Below the pieces are notes generated by a model. It saw only the letters and a program-made list of their open reading frames with translations. It did not search any database and was not told the DNA's origin. From an uncultured Bacteroidota bacterium (GTDB lineage Bacteria; Bacteroidota; Bacteroidia; Bacteroidales; P3): a stretch of 64,000 nt of DNA. The stretch lies in the NCBI GenBank assembly GCA_902774395.1, contig CACYIK010000001.1:124001-188000 (forward strand), written 5' to 3'. Position numbers and translations under genes: made by a program. Below are positions 8,619 to 16,685 of the stretch, piece after piece; position 1 is the stretch's first letter; every line of letters begins with the position of its first letter.

Positions 8619-10156
8619 TGGAGATACTGAAGACCCTTTTTGAGCAGTGGGCGGGCGTTCCCTGTACGGAATGCCTCGCCCTGGGCGCTAACGGCTCCTC
8701 CCGCCGCTACTACCGCCTCGTAGGTGAAAGGTTAAAGGTGAAAGGTGAAATGGGTGCTGCCGCAGGCAATACCTCTCACCTTACGGCTATCGGCTGCATC
8801 AACGACGACATACGCGAGAACGAGGCCTTCTTCGCCTATTCCCGCCACCTCCATGCCAAGGGTATGCCCGTGCCCGAACTCTATGCCGTCGACGACGACC
8901 GGCGCCACTACCTCCAGCAGGACCTCGGCGACCAGACGCTCTACGGCCTCCTCTACGACAAGAAGCGGCAGGGTGGGGGATTCGACGCCGAGATGCTGGG
9001 ACTGTATAAGAAGACCCTTGCCGACCTCGCCGCCATCCAGCAGGCGGGTGCCGACATGGACTTTTCCATGGCTTATCCCCGCGCAGCCTTCGACCGTCAG
9101 TCTATCCTCTGGGATCTCAACTATTTCAAGTACCATTTCCTCAAGCTCGCCCATATACCTTTCGACGAGCAACGCCTGGAGGACGACTTCAATACCCTCG
9201 TCGATTTCCTCCTTCAGGCCGACTGCAACTATTTCCTCTACCGCGACTTCCAGAGCCGCAACATCATGCTGCTACCCACTACCCACTACCCACAACCAAC
9301 TCTATATTACATCGACTACCAAGGCGGTCGCCGCGGTGCGGCACAGTACGATGTGGCGTCGCTGCTCTACAGCGCCAAGAGCGACCTCCCCGAGGCAATC
9401 CGTCAGGAGTTGCTGGGTCATTACCTCGATGTGCGCGGCATCCGCGGCGAGGAACGTCAGCGCTGGCTCGGCCACTTCTGGGGGTATGTCCTCGTGCGTA
9501 TCCTTCAGGCCCTCGGCGCCTACGGCTACCGTGGTCTCTTCGAACAAAAGGATTATTTTATTCAATCCATCCCCCTGGGACTCAATAACCTCAGGAACCT
9601 TTCCGAAAGCCACCCATTACCCATCAATTTACCGGAATTAAAGAGAGTGGTAGACCTTACTAATGTCCTTTCACTCCCTCTCACTCCCTCTCACTCCCTT
9701 TCACTCCCTGTAGGTTCTTCTCACTCCCTTTCACTCCCCCCCAAAAAATCACTCCTAAGTGAATCCTCTCTCACCGTCACCGTCCTCTCTTTCAGCTTCA
9801 AAAAAGGCCTCCCCACCGACCCCTCCGGCAACGGCGGTGGCTTCATCTTCGACTGCCGCGCCTTGCCCAACCCCGGCCGCTATCCCGAGTACAAGTGCTA
9901 TACCGGCAAGGACCGCCCCGTCATCGAGTTCCTGAAGAAGGAACCCGCCGTTGACCAGTTCCTCGACCACGCCAAAGCCCTCGTCGGCCAGAGCGTCGAG
10001 AAATATCTGGAGCGCAACTTCACCAACCTTCAGGTCTCCTTCGGATGCACTGGCGGCCAGCACCGCTCCGTCTACTGCGCCGAACACCTCGCCCGCTGGA
10101 TATCAGACACCTATCCTTGCCGCGTCGAGATTCACCACCGCGAGCAAGACAAATAA
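8618..10156 (+). CDS. APH-type sugar kinase fused to a RapZ C-terminal domain
   Basis: Residues 1-330 form an aminoglycoside-phosphotransferase/AmgK-like kinase: a Brenner-type loop reads YRDFQSRN (the usual His replaced by Tyr-Arg) and the metal-binding motif is IDYQGG. Residues 395-512 match the RapZ C-terminal domain, with FDCRALPNPGR and GCTGGQHRS. In proteobacteria RapZ senses glucosamine-6-phosphate and guides RNase E; AmgK phosphorylates anomeric amino sugars for cell-wall recycling. The fusion occurs in Bacteroidota and suggests amino-sugar sensing or phosphorylation. Three repeat tracts lie inside (8722-8783, 9272-9300, 9668-9740); the last forms the inter-domain linker. Confidence 0.85.
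   Translation: MEILKTLFEQWAGVPCTECLALGANGSSRRYYRLVGERLKVKGEMGAAAGNTSHLTAIGCINDDIRENEAFFAYSRHLHAKGMPVPELYAVDDDRRHYLQQDLGDQTLYGLLYDKKRQGGGFDAEMLGLYKKTLADLAAIQQAGADMDFSMAYPRAAFDRQSILWDLNYFKYHFLKLAHIPFDEQRLEDDFNTLVDFLLQADCNYFLYRDFQSRNIMLLPTTHYPQPTLYYIDYQGGRRGAAQYDVASLLYSAKSDLPEAIRQELLGHYLDVRGIRGEERQRWLGHFWGYVLVRILQALGAYGYRGLFEQKDYFIQSIPLGLNNLRNLSESHPLPINLPELKRVVDLTNVLSLPLTPSHSLSLPVGSSHSLSLPPKKSLLSESSLTVTVLSFSFKKGLPTDPSGNGGGFIFDCRALPNPGRYPEYKCYTGKDRPVIEFLKKEPAVDQFLDHAKALVGQSVEKYLERNFTNLQVSFGCTGGQHRSVYCAEHLARWISDTYPCRVEIHHREQDK
8722..8783. repeat. Inverted GGTGAAA element inside the APH-RapZ gene
   Basis: Four GGTGAAA/GGTTAAA heptamers (8722-8750) face a short inverse arm (CTCACCTTA, 8775-8783) around a loop with TGCTGCCGCAGGCA. 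In frame it encodes GERLKVKGEMGAAAGN in a kinase loop. Confidence 0.75.
9664..9742. repeat. Decamer TCACTCCCTC array forming the APH-RapZ linker
   Basis: Six or more copies of a 10-bp word (TCACTCCCTC/T) encode a Ser/Leu/Pro-rich linker (LSLPLTPSHSLSLP) between the kinase and RapZ domains. A related CACTACC heptamer tract lies at 9272-9300 in the same gene. Confidence 0.85.
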
Positions 10157-10172
10157 ATTCGATATTTCATTT

Positions 10173-10217
10173 AAACGGCATACAACGTACTGACAATGTG
10201 CATTGTATGCCGTTTTT
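10173..10217 (+). terminator. Rho-independent terminator after the APH-RapZ gene
   Basis: A 13-bp stem, AAACGGCATACAA paired with TTGTATGCCGTTT, closes a 17-nt loop and is followed by a T run, 16 bases after the stop codon. Confidence 0.85.
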
Positions 10218-10278
10218 GCATTTCGTGCAAAAGGGTCTCAAAAACCACTTTTCCAACAGCTTGATTCCCAATACCTAA

Positions 10279-10382
10279 TCCCTATCAACACCGTACCAAC
10301 ACCGTATCAACACCGTACCATCTCCGTACCAACTCCTACCATAGTCGGAGATGATAGGGTGATGATTGGATGTTGGTAGGCC
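10279..10382. repeat. 11-bp TATCAACACCG array with inverted arm
   Basis: Five 11-bp words (TATCAACACCG / TACCAACACCG) are followed by an inverse arm with GTCGGAGATGATAGGGTGATG. Nearly the same element is at 56911-57010 and a degenerate one at 28170-28250. Each lies 65-140 bp upstream of a promoter. The rest of the 10157-10570 spacer holds only the terminator and the tRNA promoter. Confidence 0.85.
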
Positions 10383-10496
10383 GAAAAAAGCTGTCTTGTG
10401 CCTCCTCGAATCTGTTTTTGCACAATAAAAACGAAGGATTGATAAAAAAATATTAATCTGAAAACCAACGATATGAAAAATATTTTCACAAAATAT

Positions 10497-10527
10497 TTTG
10501 TCAGTTTGAAAAATGTTCGTACTTTTG
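10497..10527 (+). promoter_or_regulatory. Bacteroidota-type promoter of tRNA-Glu
   Basis: The -33 element TTTG (10497-10500) and -7 element TACTTTTG (10520-10527) are 19 bp apart, matching the consensus. The tRNA begins 43 bases downstream. Confidence 0.8.
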
Positions 10528-10570
10528 CACCCGATTTTGAGAGAGAAATCACCGCTAAAAGCGAAAAAAT

Positions 10571-10644
10571 GCCGCATTCGTCTAGTGGTCCAGGACATCT
10601 GCCTCTCACGCAGAAGATCATCAGTTCGACTCTGATATGCGGTA
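10571..10644 (+). tRNA. tRNA-Glu (anticodon CUC)
   Basis: A full cloverleaf can be folded: acceptor GCCGCAT/ATGCGGT (with G1-U72), anticodon stem TCTGC/GCAGA around loop CTCTCAC (anticodon CTC), and T stem ATCAG/CTGAT around TTCGACT. The D-arm sequence TTCGTCTAGTGGTCCAGGACA resembles known tRNA-Glu. CCA is encoded at 10645-10647. CUC reads GAG, a common Glu codon in these GC-rich genes. Confidence 0.95.
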
Positions 10645-10647
10645 CCA

Positions 10648-10677
10648 AGCCTTCCCAAAACAGGGAGGCTTTTTTTA
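10648..10677 (+). terminator. Terminator of tRNA-Glu
   Basis: AGCCTTCCC pairs with GGGAGGCT (one bulged T) across AAAACA, followed by seven T residues, one base after the encoded CCA. Confidence 0.85.
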
Positions 10678-10678
10678 T

Positions 10679-10709
10679 TTTGCTGTGTGCGGAAAAAGTT
10701 GTATCTTTG
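10679..10709 (+). promoter_or_regulatory. Promoter of truA
   Basis: TTTG (10679-10682) and TATCTTTG (10702-10709) are 19 bp apart. Transcription should start about 5-8 bases before the ATG at 10721, giving a nearly leaderless mRNA. Confidence 0.78.
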
Positions 10710-10720
10710 CATCTTGATTT

Positions 10721-11539
10721 ATGGGACGTTATTTTATGCATCTGGCCTATAACGGTGCGAGTTACAATGGTTGGCAAACCCAGCCTGCTCTCCCGACCGT
10801 CCAGCAGACGTTGGAGGAGGCTCTCTCCACACTCCTGCGTCAGAAGATTGCCGTGGTGGGCTGCGGCAGGACGGACACCGGCGTGCACGCCAGCGATTTC
10901 TACGCACACTTCGACTATTCAGTGTTAGGTGAGCAGTGTTTAGTGTTTAGTGATGCTGCGCAGATCGGCGATAGCCAACTTAACACTAAACACTTAACAC
11001 TAAACACTCTCATTTTTAAGCTTAACTCCTTCCTGCCGCCCGATATCGCCATCTTCGACATCTTCCCGGTGGCGGACAACGCCCATGCGCGGTTCGACGC
11101 CACGGCAAGGACTTACCAGTATCATGTCAGTGACCGCCGGCTGCCGTTCCGCCAGGGGCAGTACTGTCGGATCTATTACCGTCCCGACATCGACCTCATG
11201 AACGAGGCCGCTCGCGTACTCATGGAGTATGAGGACTTTACTTCCTTCGCTAAGCTGCACACCCAGGTGAAGACGAATATCTGTCACCTCACTGAGGCCC
11301 ACTGGGACGAGGTGGGGGAGGAGTTAATCTTCACTATCCGCAGCAACCGCTTCCTGCGCAATATGGTGCGGAGTGTCACCGGCACACTGCTCGATGTGGG
11401 ACGCGGCAAGCTCACCATCGACGGCCTCCGCGAAATCATAGAGAAGAAAGACCGTTGCGCCGCCGGCGTGAGTATGCCGGCCTGCGGACTTTTCTTGACG
11501 AAAGTGGATTACCCTGAGAAATTGAAAATTGAGAATTGA
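10721..11539 (+). CDS. truA: tRNA pseudouridine(38-40) synthase TruA
   Basis: The 272-residue enzyme isomerises uridines 38-40 of the tRNA anticodon arm. The catalytic Asp lies in GRTDTGVHA (residues 49-57), and RFDATARTYQYHV and RNMVRSVTGTLLDVGRG are family signatures. About 30 residues after HFDYS are encoded by a repeat element (10918-11010) placed before LNSFLPPDI, where normal TruA has a short loop. The C-terminal EKLKIEN is also repeat-encoded. It starts the long plus-strand run; prmA follows after 13 bases. Confidence 0.95.
   Translation: MGRYFMHLAYNGASYNGWQTQPALPTVQQTLEEALSTLLRQKIAVVGCGRTDTGVHASDFYAHFDYSVLGEQCLVFSDAAQIGDSQLNTKHLTLNTLIFKLNSFLPPDIAIFDIFPVADNAHARFDATARTYQYHVSDRRLPFRQGQYCRIYYRPDIDLMNEAARVLMEYEDFTSFAKLHTQVKTNICHLTEAHWDEVGEELIFTIRSNRFLRNMVRSVTGTLLDVGRGKLTIDGLREIIEKKDRCAAGVSMPACGLFLTKVDYPEKLKIEN
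10918..11010. repeat. Inverted AACACTA element inside truA with 28-nt core
   Basis: The left arm (AGTGTTTAGTG-type, 10919-10952) and right arm (AACACTAAACACTT-type, 10981-11009) flank a 28-nt core. The core matches the one in the rlmI-like gene (17612-17640) at 18 of 28 positions, including GCT and AGCC ends. One unit of the right arm reads AACACTT, removing a TAA in frame. Confidence 0.88.
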
Positions 11540-11549
11540 AAATTGAAAT
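11517..11549. repeat. GAAAATT heptamers across the truA stop and prmA leader
   Basis: Four heptamers (GAAAATT/GAGAATT) give the last residues of TruA, its TGA stop and the prmA leader. Confidence 0.85.
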
Positions 11550-11552
11550 CGT

Positions 11553-12422
11553 ATGAAATATATTGAGGTTAGTTTTACGATGGACAATACCAGCTTGTTC
11601 CGCGACCTGCTGGTGGATACGCTGGGCAACGAAGGCCCCTACGAGAGTTTTGTGGAGACGAAGGACGGCCTGAAGGCTTACGTGCCTATAAATCTCTTCG
11701 ACGAGTCGTGGCTCCGACAGCAGATGCAAGAGCTCCACGACCAATTCCCAACTTTCAATTTTCAATTTTCAATTCAGGAAATGCCAGACAAGAATTGGAA
11801 TGAAGAGTGGGAAAAGGGTCATCGGGCTGTGCTGGTGGAGTATGACGGTGGCAGCGTATGGGTTAGGGCGCCGTTCCATCCCCATCGTGACGATGTCAGC
11901 TACGAGCTGATTATCGAGCCCAAGATGAGTTTCGGTACCGCCCACCATCCCACCACCTATATGATGCTCAGCTATGTGGCTGAGCTCGACATGCAGGGCA
12001 AGCGGGTCCTCGACATGGGCTGCGGCACCGCCGTACTGGGAATCCTGGCCAAGATGCGTGGCGCCAGCTATGTGGAGGGCATCGACATCGACGAGTGGGC
12101 CTTTGCTAATGCCCGCGAGAATGCCGCCACCAACCACGTGGAGATAACCCTTAAGCTGGGCGACGCCAGCCTGCTGGCTGCTGCCGGCAGCCAGCAACCA
12201 GCTTTTGATATCATCATCGCCAATATCAACCGCAATATCCTCCTGGCCGATATGGATAAATATGCCGCTGTACTTAAGGCCGGTGGCACCTTGCTGCTCA
12301 GCGGCTTTTACGAGGCCGATGAGGCGGCGCTGGTGGCCCGTGCCGAAGAACTCGGCATGATGTTGAAAAACAGGAAAAACCGCGACGGCTGGTCCGCACT
12401 GGAACTAACTCTTAATTCTTAA
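11553..12422 (+). CDS. prmA: Ribosomal protein L11 methyltransferase
   Basis: The 289-residue protein has the PrmA layout: an N-terminal substrate domain, the marker EMPDKNWNEEWEK (from about residue 73), and a SAM-binding fold with VLDMGCGTAVLG (about 153-164) and the catalytic-loop motif IIANINRNIL (from about 223). PrmA trimethylates L11 residues in the 50S subunit. A repeat tract at 11747-11776 encodes FNFQFSIQ in the loop before the marker, and the C-terminal LNS plus stop comes from another repeat word. Confidence 0.94.
   Translation: MKYIEVSFTMDNTSLFRDLLVDTLGNEGPYESFVETKDGLKAYVPINLFDESWLRQQMQELHDQFPTFNFQFSIQEMPDKNWNEEWEKGHRAVLVEYDGGSVWVRAPFHPHRDDVSYELIIEPKMSFGTAHHPTTYMMLSYVAELDMQGKRVLDMGCGTAVLGILAKMRGASYVEGIDIDEWAFANARENAATNHVEITLKLGDASLLAAAGSQQPAFDIIIANINRNILLADMDKYAAVLKAGGTLLLSGFYEADEAALVARAEELGMMLKNRKNRDGWSALELTLNS
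11747..11777. repeat. TCAATTT heptamers inside prmA
   Basis: Three to four heptamers in frame encode TFNFQFSIQ between two conserved blocks of PrmA. The word is open in all three frames on this strand but gives TGA on the other strand. Confidence 0.85.
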
Positions 12423-12441
12423 TTTTTAATTCTTAATTGTT
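12409..12441. repeat. AATTCTT heptamers between prmA and topB
   Basis: Four units (TTAATTC/TTAATTT) supply the prmA C-terminus and stop and abut the topB start. The same word makes the arms of the cassette at 20096-20517. Confidence 0.85.
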
Positions 12442-14247
12442 TTGATTGTTTGTATAGCGGAGAAGCCGAGTGTGGCGAAAGAAATCGCCAAGGTGTTGGG
12501 AGCCAACACCTCGCATGACGGTTATATGGAGGGCAACGGCTACCAGGTGACGTGGACCTTCGGCCACCTCTGCACGCTGAAGGAGCCGCAGGACTACTGC
12601 GAGCAGTGGAAGCGCTGGAGCCTCGGATCGCTGCCGATGATACCACCCCGTTTTGGTATCAAACTCATTGATAACCAAGGCTACGAGAAGCAATTCAAGA
12701 CCATCGAGCGTCTGATGCAGGCCGCCGACAGCATCATCAACTGTGGCGATGCCGGACAGGAGGGTGAACTCATCCAGCGCTGGGTGATGCAGAAGGCACG
12801 GGCCAAGTGCCCTGTGCAGCGCCTGTGGGTGTCGTCGCTGACGGAGGAGGCTATCCGCGAGGCTTTTGCACAGCTGAAGCCGCAGGACGAATATCAGAGC
12901 CTCTACGAGGCAGGCCTCTGCCGCGCCATCGGCGACTGGCTGCTGGGCATGAATGCAACACGGCTCTATACGCTACGTTTCCGTCGCGACCCTAAGCAGG
13001 TGCTGAGCATCGGGAGGGTGCAGACCCCCACGCTGGCCATGATAGTGAAGCGCTATTTCGAGATAAAAGATTTCAAACCAGAGAAGTACTGGATACTCTC
13101 TACCCTCTACCGCGGGGTGACGTTTAACTCTACCAAGGGTAAAATTAAAGACCCTAAGGACTTTAAGGACCTTAGTGCCCTTAAGGAGAAAGAGTTCGAG
13201 GTGACTTCCGTGGAGCAGAAAGCGGGCACCGAGGCGCCGCCGCGACTGTTTGACCTCACGAGCCTTCAGGTGGAGTGCAACAAGAAATACTCCTTCTCGG
13301 CCGACGACACGCTGAAGTATATCCAGAGCCTATACGAGAAAAAACTCACCACCTACCCGCGTGTCGACACCACCTTCCTCTCCGACGACATCTATGCCAA
13401 ATGTCCTGCCATCCTACAGGGTATCAGGCCTTATGCGCCGCTGATCCAGCCGCTGATGGGGAAGAAGCTGAAGAAAAGCAAGAAGGTGTTCGACAGCAGC
13501 AAGGTGACCGACCACCATGCCATCATCCCCACGGGCACCGACCCGTCGACGGTGAGCATCTCGCTCGACGAGAAGCGCGTCTATGACATGGTGGCCCGCC
13601 GATTCATTGCCGTTTTCTACCCTGACTGCAAGTTCTCGACGACGACAGTCTTGGGGGAGGTGGAGAAGGTGGAATTCAAGGCCACCGGCAAGCAGATACT
13701 GGAGGAGGGCTGGCGCACGGTTTTCGGGGGAAAATCAGAATCCTCGGAAAATTCTGAAAACGCTGAGAATTCAGACAAGGAGCAGACGCTTCCGGCCTTT
13801 GAGAAAGGCGAGCATGGCCCCCACGAGCCCTCGCTCACCGAGAAGCAGACCACGCCGCCTAAGCCCTATACCGAGGCTACGCTGCTCCGCGCTATGGAGA
13901 CTGCCGGCAAAACTGTGGAGGACGAGGAACTGCGCGACGCCCTCAAGGCCAACGGCATCGGCCGTCCTTCGACGCGTGCTGCCATCATCGAGACTCTCTA
14001 CAAGCGCAACTATATCAGCAAGGTGCGCAAGAGCCTTGAGCCTACGCCCATGGGCATTGCGCTGGTGGGAGTGATCCAGGAGGAGCTGTTGAAGAGTGCC
14101 GAACTGACGGGCCAGTGGGAGAAGAAGCTGCGTGACATCGAGGCCCATAAGTACAGCGCAGCACAATTTATCGAGGAGCTGAAAGCCATGACAGTGCAAG
14201 TGGTGCAGCAGGTGATGAGTGACGGGACGAGGACGATGCAGTATTAA
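12442..14247 (+). CDS. topB: DNA topoisomerase III (type IA)
   Basis: The 601-residue enzyme starts at a TTG directly after a repeat array; the next residues IVCIAEKPSVAKEIA are the universal TopB N-terminus, so this start is likely. The toprim acidic motif is near GDAGQEGEL (residues 98-106) and the catalytic Tyr is in LTTYPRVDT (about residues 304-312). No C-terminal zinc ribbon is seen. TopB decatenates single-stranded DNA junctions with RecQ-type helicases. Two low-complexity inserts (about 232-250 and 430-447) are repeat-encoded. Confidence 0.94.
   Translation: MIVCIAEKPSVAKEIAKVLGANTSHDGYMEGNGYQVTWTFGHLCTLKEPQDYCEQWKRWSLGSLPMIPPRFGIKLIDNQGYEKQFKTIERLMQAADSIINCGDAGQEGELIQRWVMQKARAKCPVQRLWVSSLTEEAIREAFAQLKPQDEYQSLYEAGLCRAIGDWLLGMNATRLYTLRFRRDPKQVLSIGRVQTPTLAMIVKRYFEIKDFKPEKYWILSTLYRGVTFNSTKGKIKDPKDFKDLSALKEKEFEVTSVEQKAGTEAPPRLFDLTSLQVECNKKYSFSADDTLKYIQSLYEKKLTTYPRVDTTFLSDDIYAKCPAILQGIRPYAPLIQPLMGKKLKKSKKVFDSSKVTDHHAIIPTGTDPSTVSISLDEKRVYDMVARRFIAVFYPDCKFSTTTVLGEVEKVEFKATGKQILEEGWRTVFGGKSESSENSENAENSDKEQTLPAFEKGEHGPHEPSLTEKQTTPPKPYTEATLLRAMETAGKTVEDEELRDALKANGIGRPSTRAAIIETLYKRNYISKVRKSLEPTPMGIALVGVIQEELLKSAELTGQWEKKLRDIEAHKYSAAQFIEELKAMTVQVVQQVMSDGTRTMQY
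13135..13196. repeat. AAGGACTTT-type iterated word inside topB
   Basis: Imperfect copies of CCTTAAGGAC encode KIKDPKDFKDLSALKEK, a charged loop. A second tract, at 13727-13785, repeats TCGGAAAATTCTGA-type words and encodes SESSENSENAENS. Confidence 0.65.
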
Positions 14248-14306
14248 TTTGAAAAATGAGGATTGAAGAATATAATAAACGGCTTTTATTTGCGTTATTA
14301 TAAATT

Positions 14307-14987
14307 ATGATTGCCGAGAACATAGAAAAGATTCGTGCGGAGTTGCCCGAAGGAGTAAAACTTATCGCCGTAAGTAAATTGAAGCCTGTGGAGGACATCC
14401 AGGAGGCCTACAACGCCGGTCAGCGCGCCTTCGGTGAGAACTACGCCACTGAGCTGCGCGACAAAGCCGCCGTGCTGCCCAAGGATATCGAGTGGCATTT
14501 CATCGGTCACCTTCAGGGCAAACAGCTGAAATACTACATCCCCTTTGTGAGCATGATACATGGAGTGGACAGCATTGAGCATCTCGAAGAGGTGGAGAAG
14601 GCTGCCGCCAAAGTGGGCCGCACGGTTGATGTGCTGCTGCAGGTGCATGTGGCGCAGGAAGAGACCAAGTTCGGCTTTGCCCCGGAGGAACTAGATGATT
14701 TTCAATTTTCAATTGTCAATTTTCAATTTGTAAGGGTCTGTGGTGTGATGGGCATGGCCTCCCATACCGAAGACGAGGCCCGTGTCCGCGCCGACTTCCG
14801 TGCCATCCGCGCCATCTTTGACCGCCTCAAGGCAGGTCCCTTTGCCGGCCACCCCGAGTTTAAGGAAATCTCCATGGGCATGAGCCACGACTGGCGCATC
14901 GCCGTGGAAGAGGGCAGCACCATGATTCGTCTCGGAACCTCCATTTTCGGCGCCCGCGATTATAGTAAACTAAAATCAATCCAATAA
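14307..14987 (+). CDS. yggS: PLP homeostasis protein YggS/PLPBP
   Basis: The 226-residue protein folds as a single PLP-binding alanine-racemase-like barrel. The PLP lysine lies in IAVSKLKPVEDI (about residue 25), and FGENYATEL, WHFIGHLQGKQ and MGMSHDWRIAVEEGSTMIRLGTSIFG are family hallmarks. The protein balances free PLP and amino-acid pools. Residues 130-143 (DDFQFSIVNFQFVR) are encoded by a repeat tract just before the conserved MGMAS segment. Confidence 0.95.
   Translation: MIAENIEKIRAELPEGVKLIAVSKLKPVEDIQEAYNAGQRAFGENYATELRDKAAVLPKDIEWHFIGHLQGKQLKYYIPFVSMIHGVDSIEHLEEVEKAAAKVGRTVDVLLQVHVAQEETKFGFAPEELDDFQFSIVNFQFVRVCGVMGMASHTEDEARVRADFRAIRAIFDRLKAGPFAGHPEFKEISMGMSHDWRIAVEEGSTMIRLGTSIFGARDYSKLKSIQ
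14697..14731. repeat. TCAATTT heptamers inside yggS
   Basis: Four heptamers encode FQFSIVNFQF in a loop before the conserved RVCGVMGMA segment. Confidence 0.85.
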
Positions 14988-15010
14988 CCTATAACCAATA
15001 ACCTATTTAT
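14985..15010. repeat. AACCTAT/AACCAAT heptamers
   Basis: Three heptamers between yggS and the YitT-like gene; the same word is used at 30864-30953 and 57580-57690. Confidence 0.8.
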
Positions 15011-15011
15011 C

Positions 15012-15908
15012 ATGCAGATTTTTAAAAATAGCAAACAAATCATCATGTCCTACGTGGTTATCACCCTGGGACTGATGATCTACACCTTCGGATGGTCGGC
15101 ATTCATGCTGCCGGCAAAGATTGTCGGCGGCGGCGTCAGCGGCCTCTCGGCTATCCTCTATTATGCCGCGGGCATCCACATCCCCATCGGTATTCTGAAC
15201 CTGGTGTTCAATGGCATCCTTGTGGCCATAGGCTTCAGGATGCTGGGCTCGAAGTTCGGCGCCAACACCATCTATGGCATCGCCATGAGCTCCGTCTTCT
15301 TCATCATGTGGCAGCAGGGTCTGCATGTGGAGAACCTCTTCATGAACCCCGACGGCACCATGCAGTTCGACCCCTTCATGTGCGCCATCATCGGCGGCGC
15401 ACTCTGCGGACTCGGCATCGGCCTGAGCTTCATCATGGGTGGCAATACCGGTGGTACCGACATCATCGCACTCATCGTGTGCAAATACCACGATGTGTCA
15501 CCGGGACGTATCATCATGCTTATCGATATCGTCATCGTGGGCTGCTCCTACTTCGTCTCCGGCAAGTTGGGCAACGTGGTCTACGGCTATGTCGTCATGG
15601 GTGTGATGACCTATGTGCTCGACATGGTGCTCGACGGCAACAAGCAGAGCTACCAGATCATGGTCTTCTCGCTCAAGAATGAGGAGATTGGCGACGCTGT
15701 GGCCCGCGAGGTGGGTCGTGGCGCCACGCTCCTCGACGCCGAGGGCTGCTACACCAAGCAGGGACAGAAGGTGCTCCTCATGATGGTACACCGCACCGAC
15801 AAGTCCCACGTCATGCAGATCATCCACCGCATTGACGAGAACGCCTTCATCTCGGTCAACAAGGCCCAGGGCGTCTATGGTAAGAATTTTGAAAAGCTAA
15901 AATTGTAA
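15012..15908 (+). CDS. YitT family membrane protein (DUF161/DUF2179)
   Basis: The 298-residue protein has five to six hydrophobic helices in its first 215 residues (TLGLMIYTFGWSAFMLPAKI, then GGGVSGLSAILYY), the pattern of the YitT family, and a soluble C-terminal DUF2179 domain (about residues 225-290). Members are common across bacteria, but their substrate is not established. Octamer repeats follow the stop. Confidence 0.9.
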   Translation: MQIFKNSKQIIMSYVVITLGLMIYTFGWSAFMLPAKIVGGGVSGLSAILYYAAGIHIPIGILNLVFNGILVAIGFRMLGSKFGANTIYGIAMSSVFFIMWQQGLHVENLFMNPDGTMQFDPFMCAIIGGALCGLGIGLSFIMGGNTGGTDIIALIVCKYHDVSPGRIIMLIDIVIVGCSYFVSGKLGNVVYGYVVMGVMTYVLDMVLDGNKQSYQIMVFSLKNEEIGDAVAREVGRGATLLDAEGCYTKQGQKVLLMMVHRTDKSHVMQIIHRIDENAFISVNKAQGVYGKNFEKLKL

Positions 15909-15946
15909 TAACGAAATACCGTAATACCGTAATATCGAAATAACGA
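15907..15946. repeat. AATACCGT octamers before rpe
   Basis: Five octamers (TAACGAAA, TACCGTAA, TACCGTAA, TATCGAAA, TAACGACA) fill the spacer between the YitT-like gene and rpe. Confidence 0.8.
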
Positions 15947-15947
15947 C

Positions 15948-16592
15948 ATGAAACTCATATCTCCTTCACTTCTCTCTGCCGACTTCGGCAATCTTCAGTG
16001 CGACATCGAGATGCTCAACGCCAGCGAGTGCGACTGGCTGCATGTCGACGTGATGGATGGCCTCTTCGTGCCCAATATCTCGTTTGGCCAGCCCATCGTC
16101 AAGCACATCAAGAAGCACGCGCAGAAGCCGCTCGACGTGCACCTGATGATTGAGGAACCTGGCCGCTATGTGCAGGATTTCCGTGATGCTGGTGCCGATA
16201 TCCTGACCATCCATTATGAGGCTTGCCACCACCACGACCGTGTGCTCCACGCCATCCACGACGCGGGCATGAAGGCCGGCGTGGTGCTCAACCCCTCGTC
16301 GCCCATCTGCCTGCTCGAGGACATCATCCAGGAGTGCGACCTGGTGCTTCTCATGAGCGTCAACCCCGGCTTCGGCGGTCAGAAGTTCATCGAGAATACC
16401 TATAGCAAGGTGCGTCAGCTGCGTGCCCTCTGCGATCGCAAGAATCCGCAGTGTCTCATCGAGGTTGACGGCGGCGTCAACCTGCAGAATGCCCCCAAAC
16501 TCTTCGAGGCCGGTGCCGACGTCCTTGTGGCCGGCAACGCCGTCTTCAAGAGCGACGACCCGCAGAAGACAATCCACGATATGAAGAATTAA
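15948..16592 (+). CDS. rpe: Ribulose-phosphate 3-epimerase
   Basis: The 214-residue TIM-barrel enzyme interconverts ribulose-5-phosphate and xylulose-5-phosphate in the pentose phosphate pathway. Signatures include ISPSLLSADF at the start, HVDVMDGLFVPNISFG with metal ligands, HLMIEEP, MSVNPGFGGQKF and EVDGGVN. Length is normal. Confidence 0.97.
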   Translation: MKLISPSLLSADFGNLQCDIEMLNASECDWLHVDVMDGLFVPNISFGQPIVKHIKKHAQKPLDVHLMIEEPGRYVQDFRDAGADILTIHYEACHHHDRVLHAIHDAGMKAGVVLNPSSPICLLEDIIQECDLVLLMSVNPGFGGQKFIENTYSKVRQLRALCDRKNPQCLIEVDGGVNLQNAPKLFEAGADVLVAGNAVFKSDDPQKTIHDMKN

Positions 16593-16607
16593 CGACAAAT
16601 CCTTTTT

Positions 16608-16678
16608 GTTTTAAAGACAAGAAAGGACAACAAAAACAATATTAATTTGTCTTTCTTGTTTTTCTTGTCTTCCAAAAA
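16608..16678. repeat. GACAAGAAAGGACAA inverted element before the rlmI-like gene
   Basis: The left arm TTTTAAAGACAAGAAAGGACAA and right arm TTGTCTTTCTTGTTTTTCTTGTCTT flank an A/T-rich loop. This is the word that fills the heptose-gene spacers at 22803-25600. Confidence 0.88.
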
Positions 16679-16685
16679 AGAAAAA

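Noticed and set aside
10473..10928. Plus-strand frame across the tRNA-Glu gene
   Set aside because: It runs through the tRNA, its terminator and the truA promoter.
16647..16685. Upstream start for the rlmI-like protein
   Set aside because: The added residues (MSFLFFLSSKKEK) are the translated arm of a repeat element, and the family start is at 16686.
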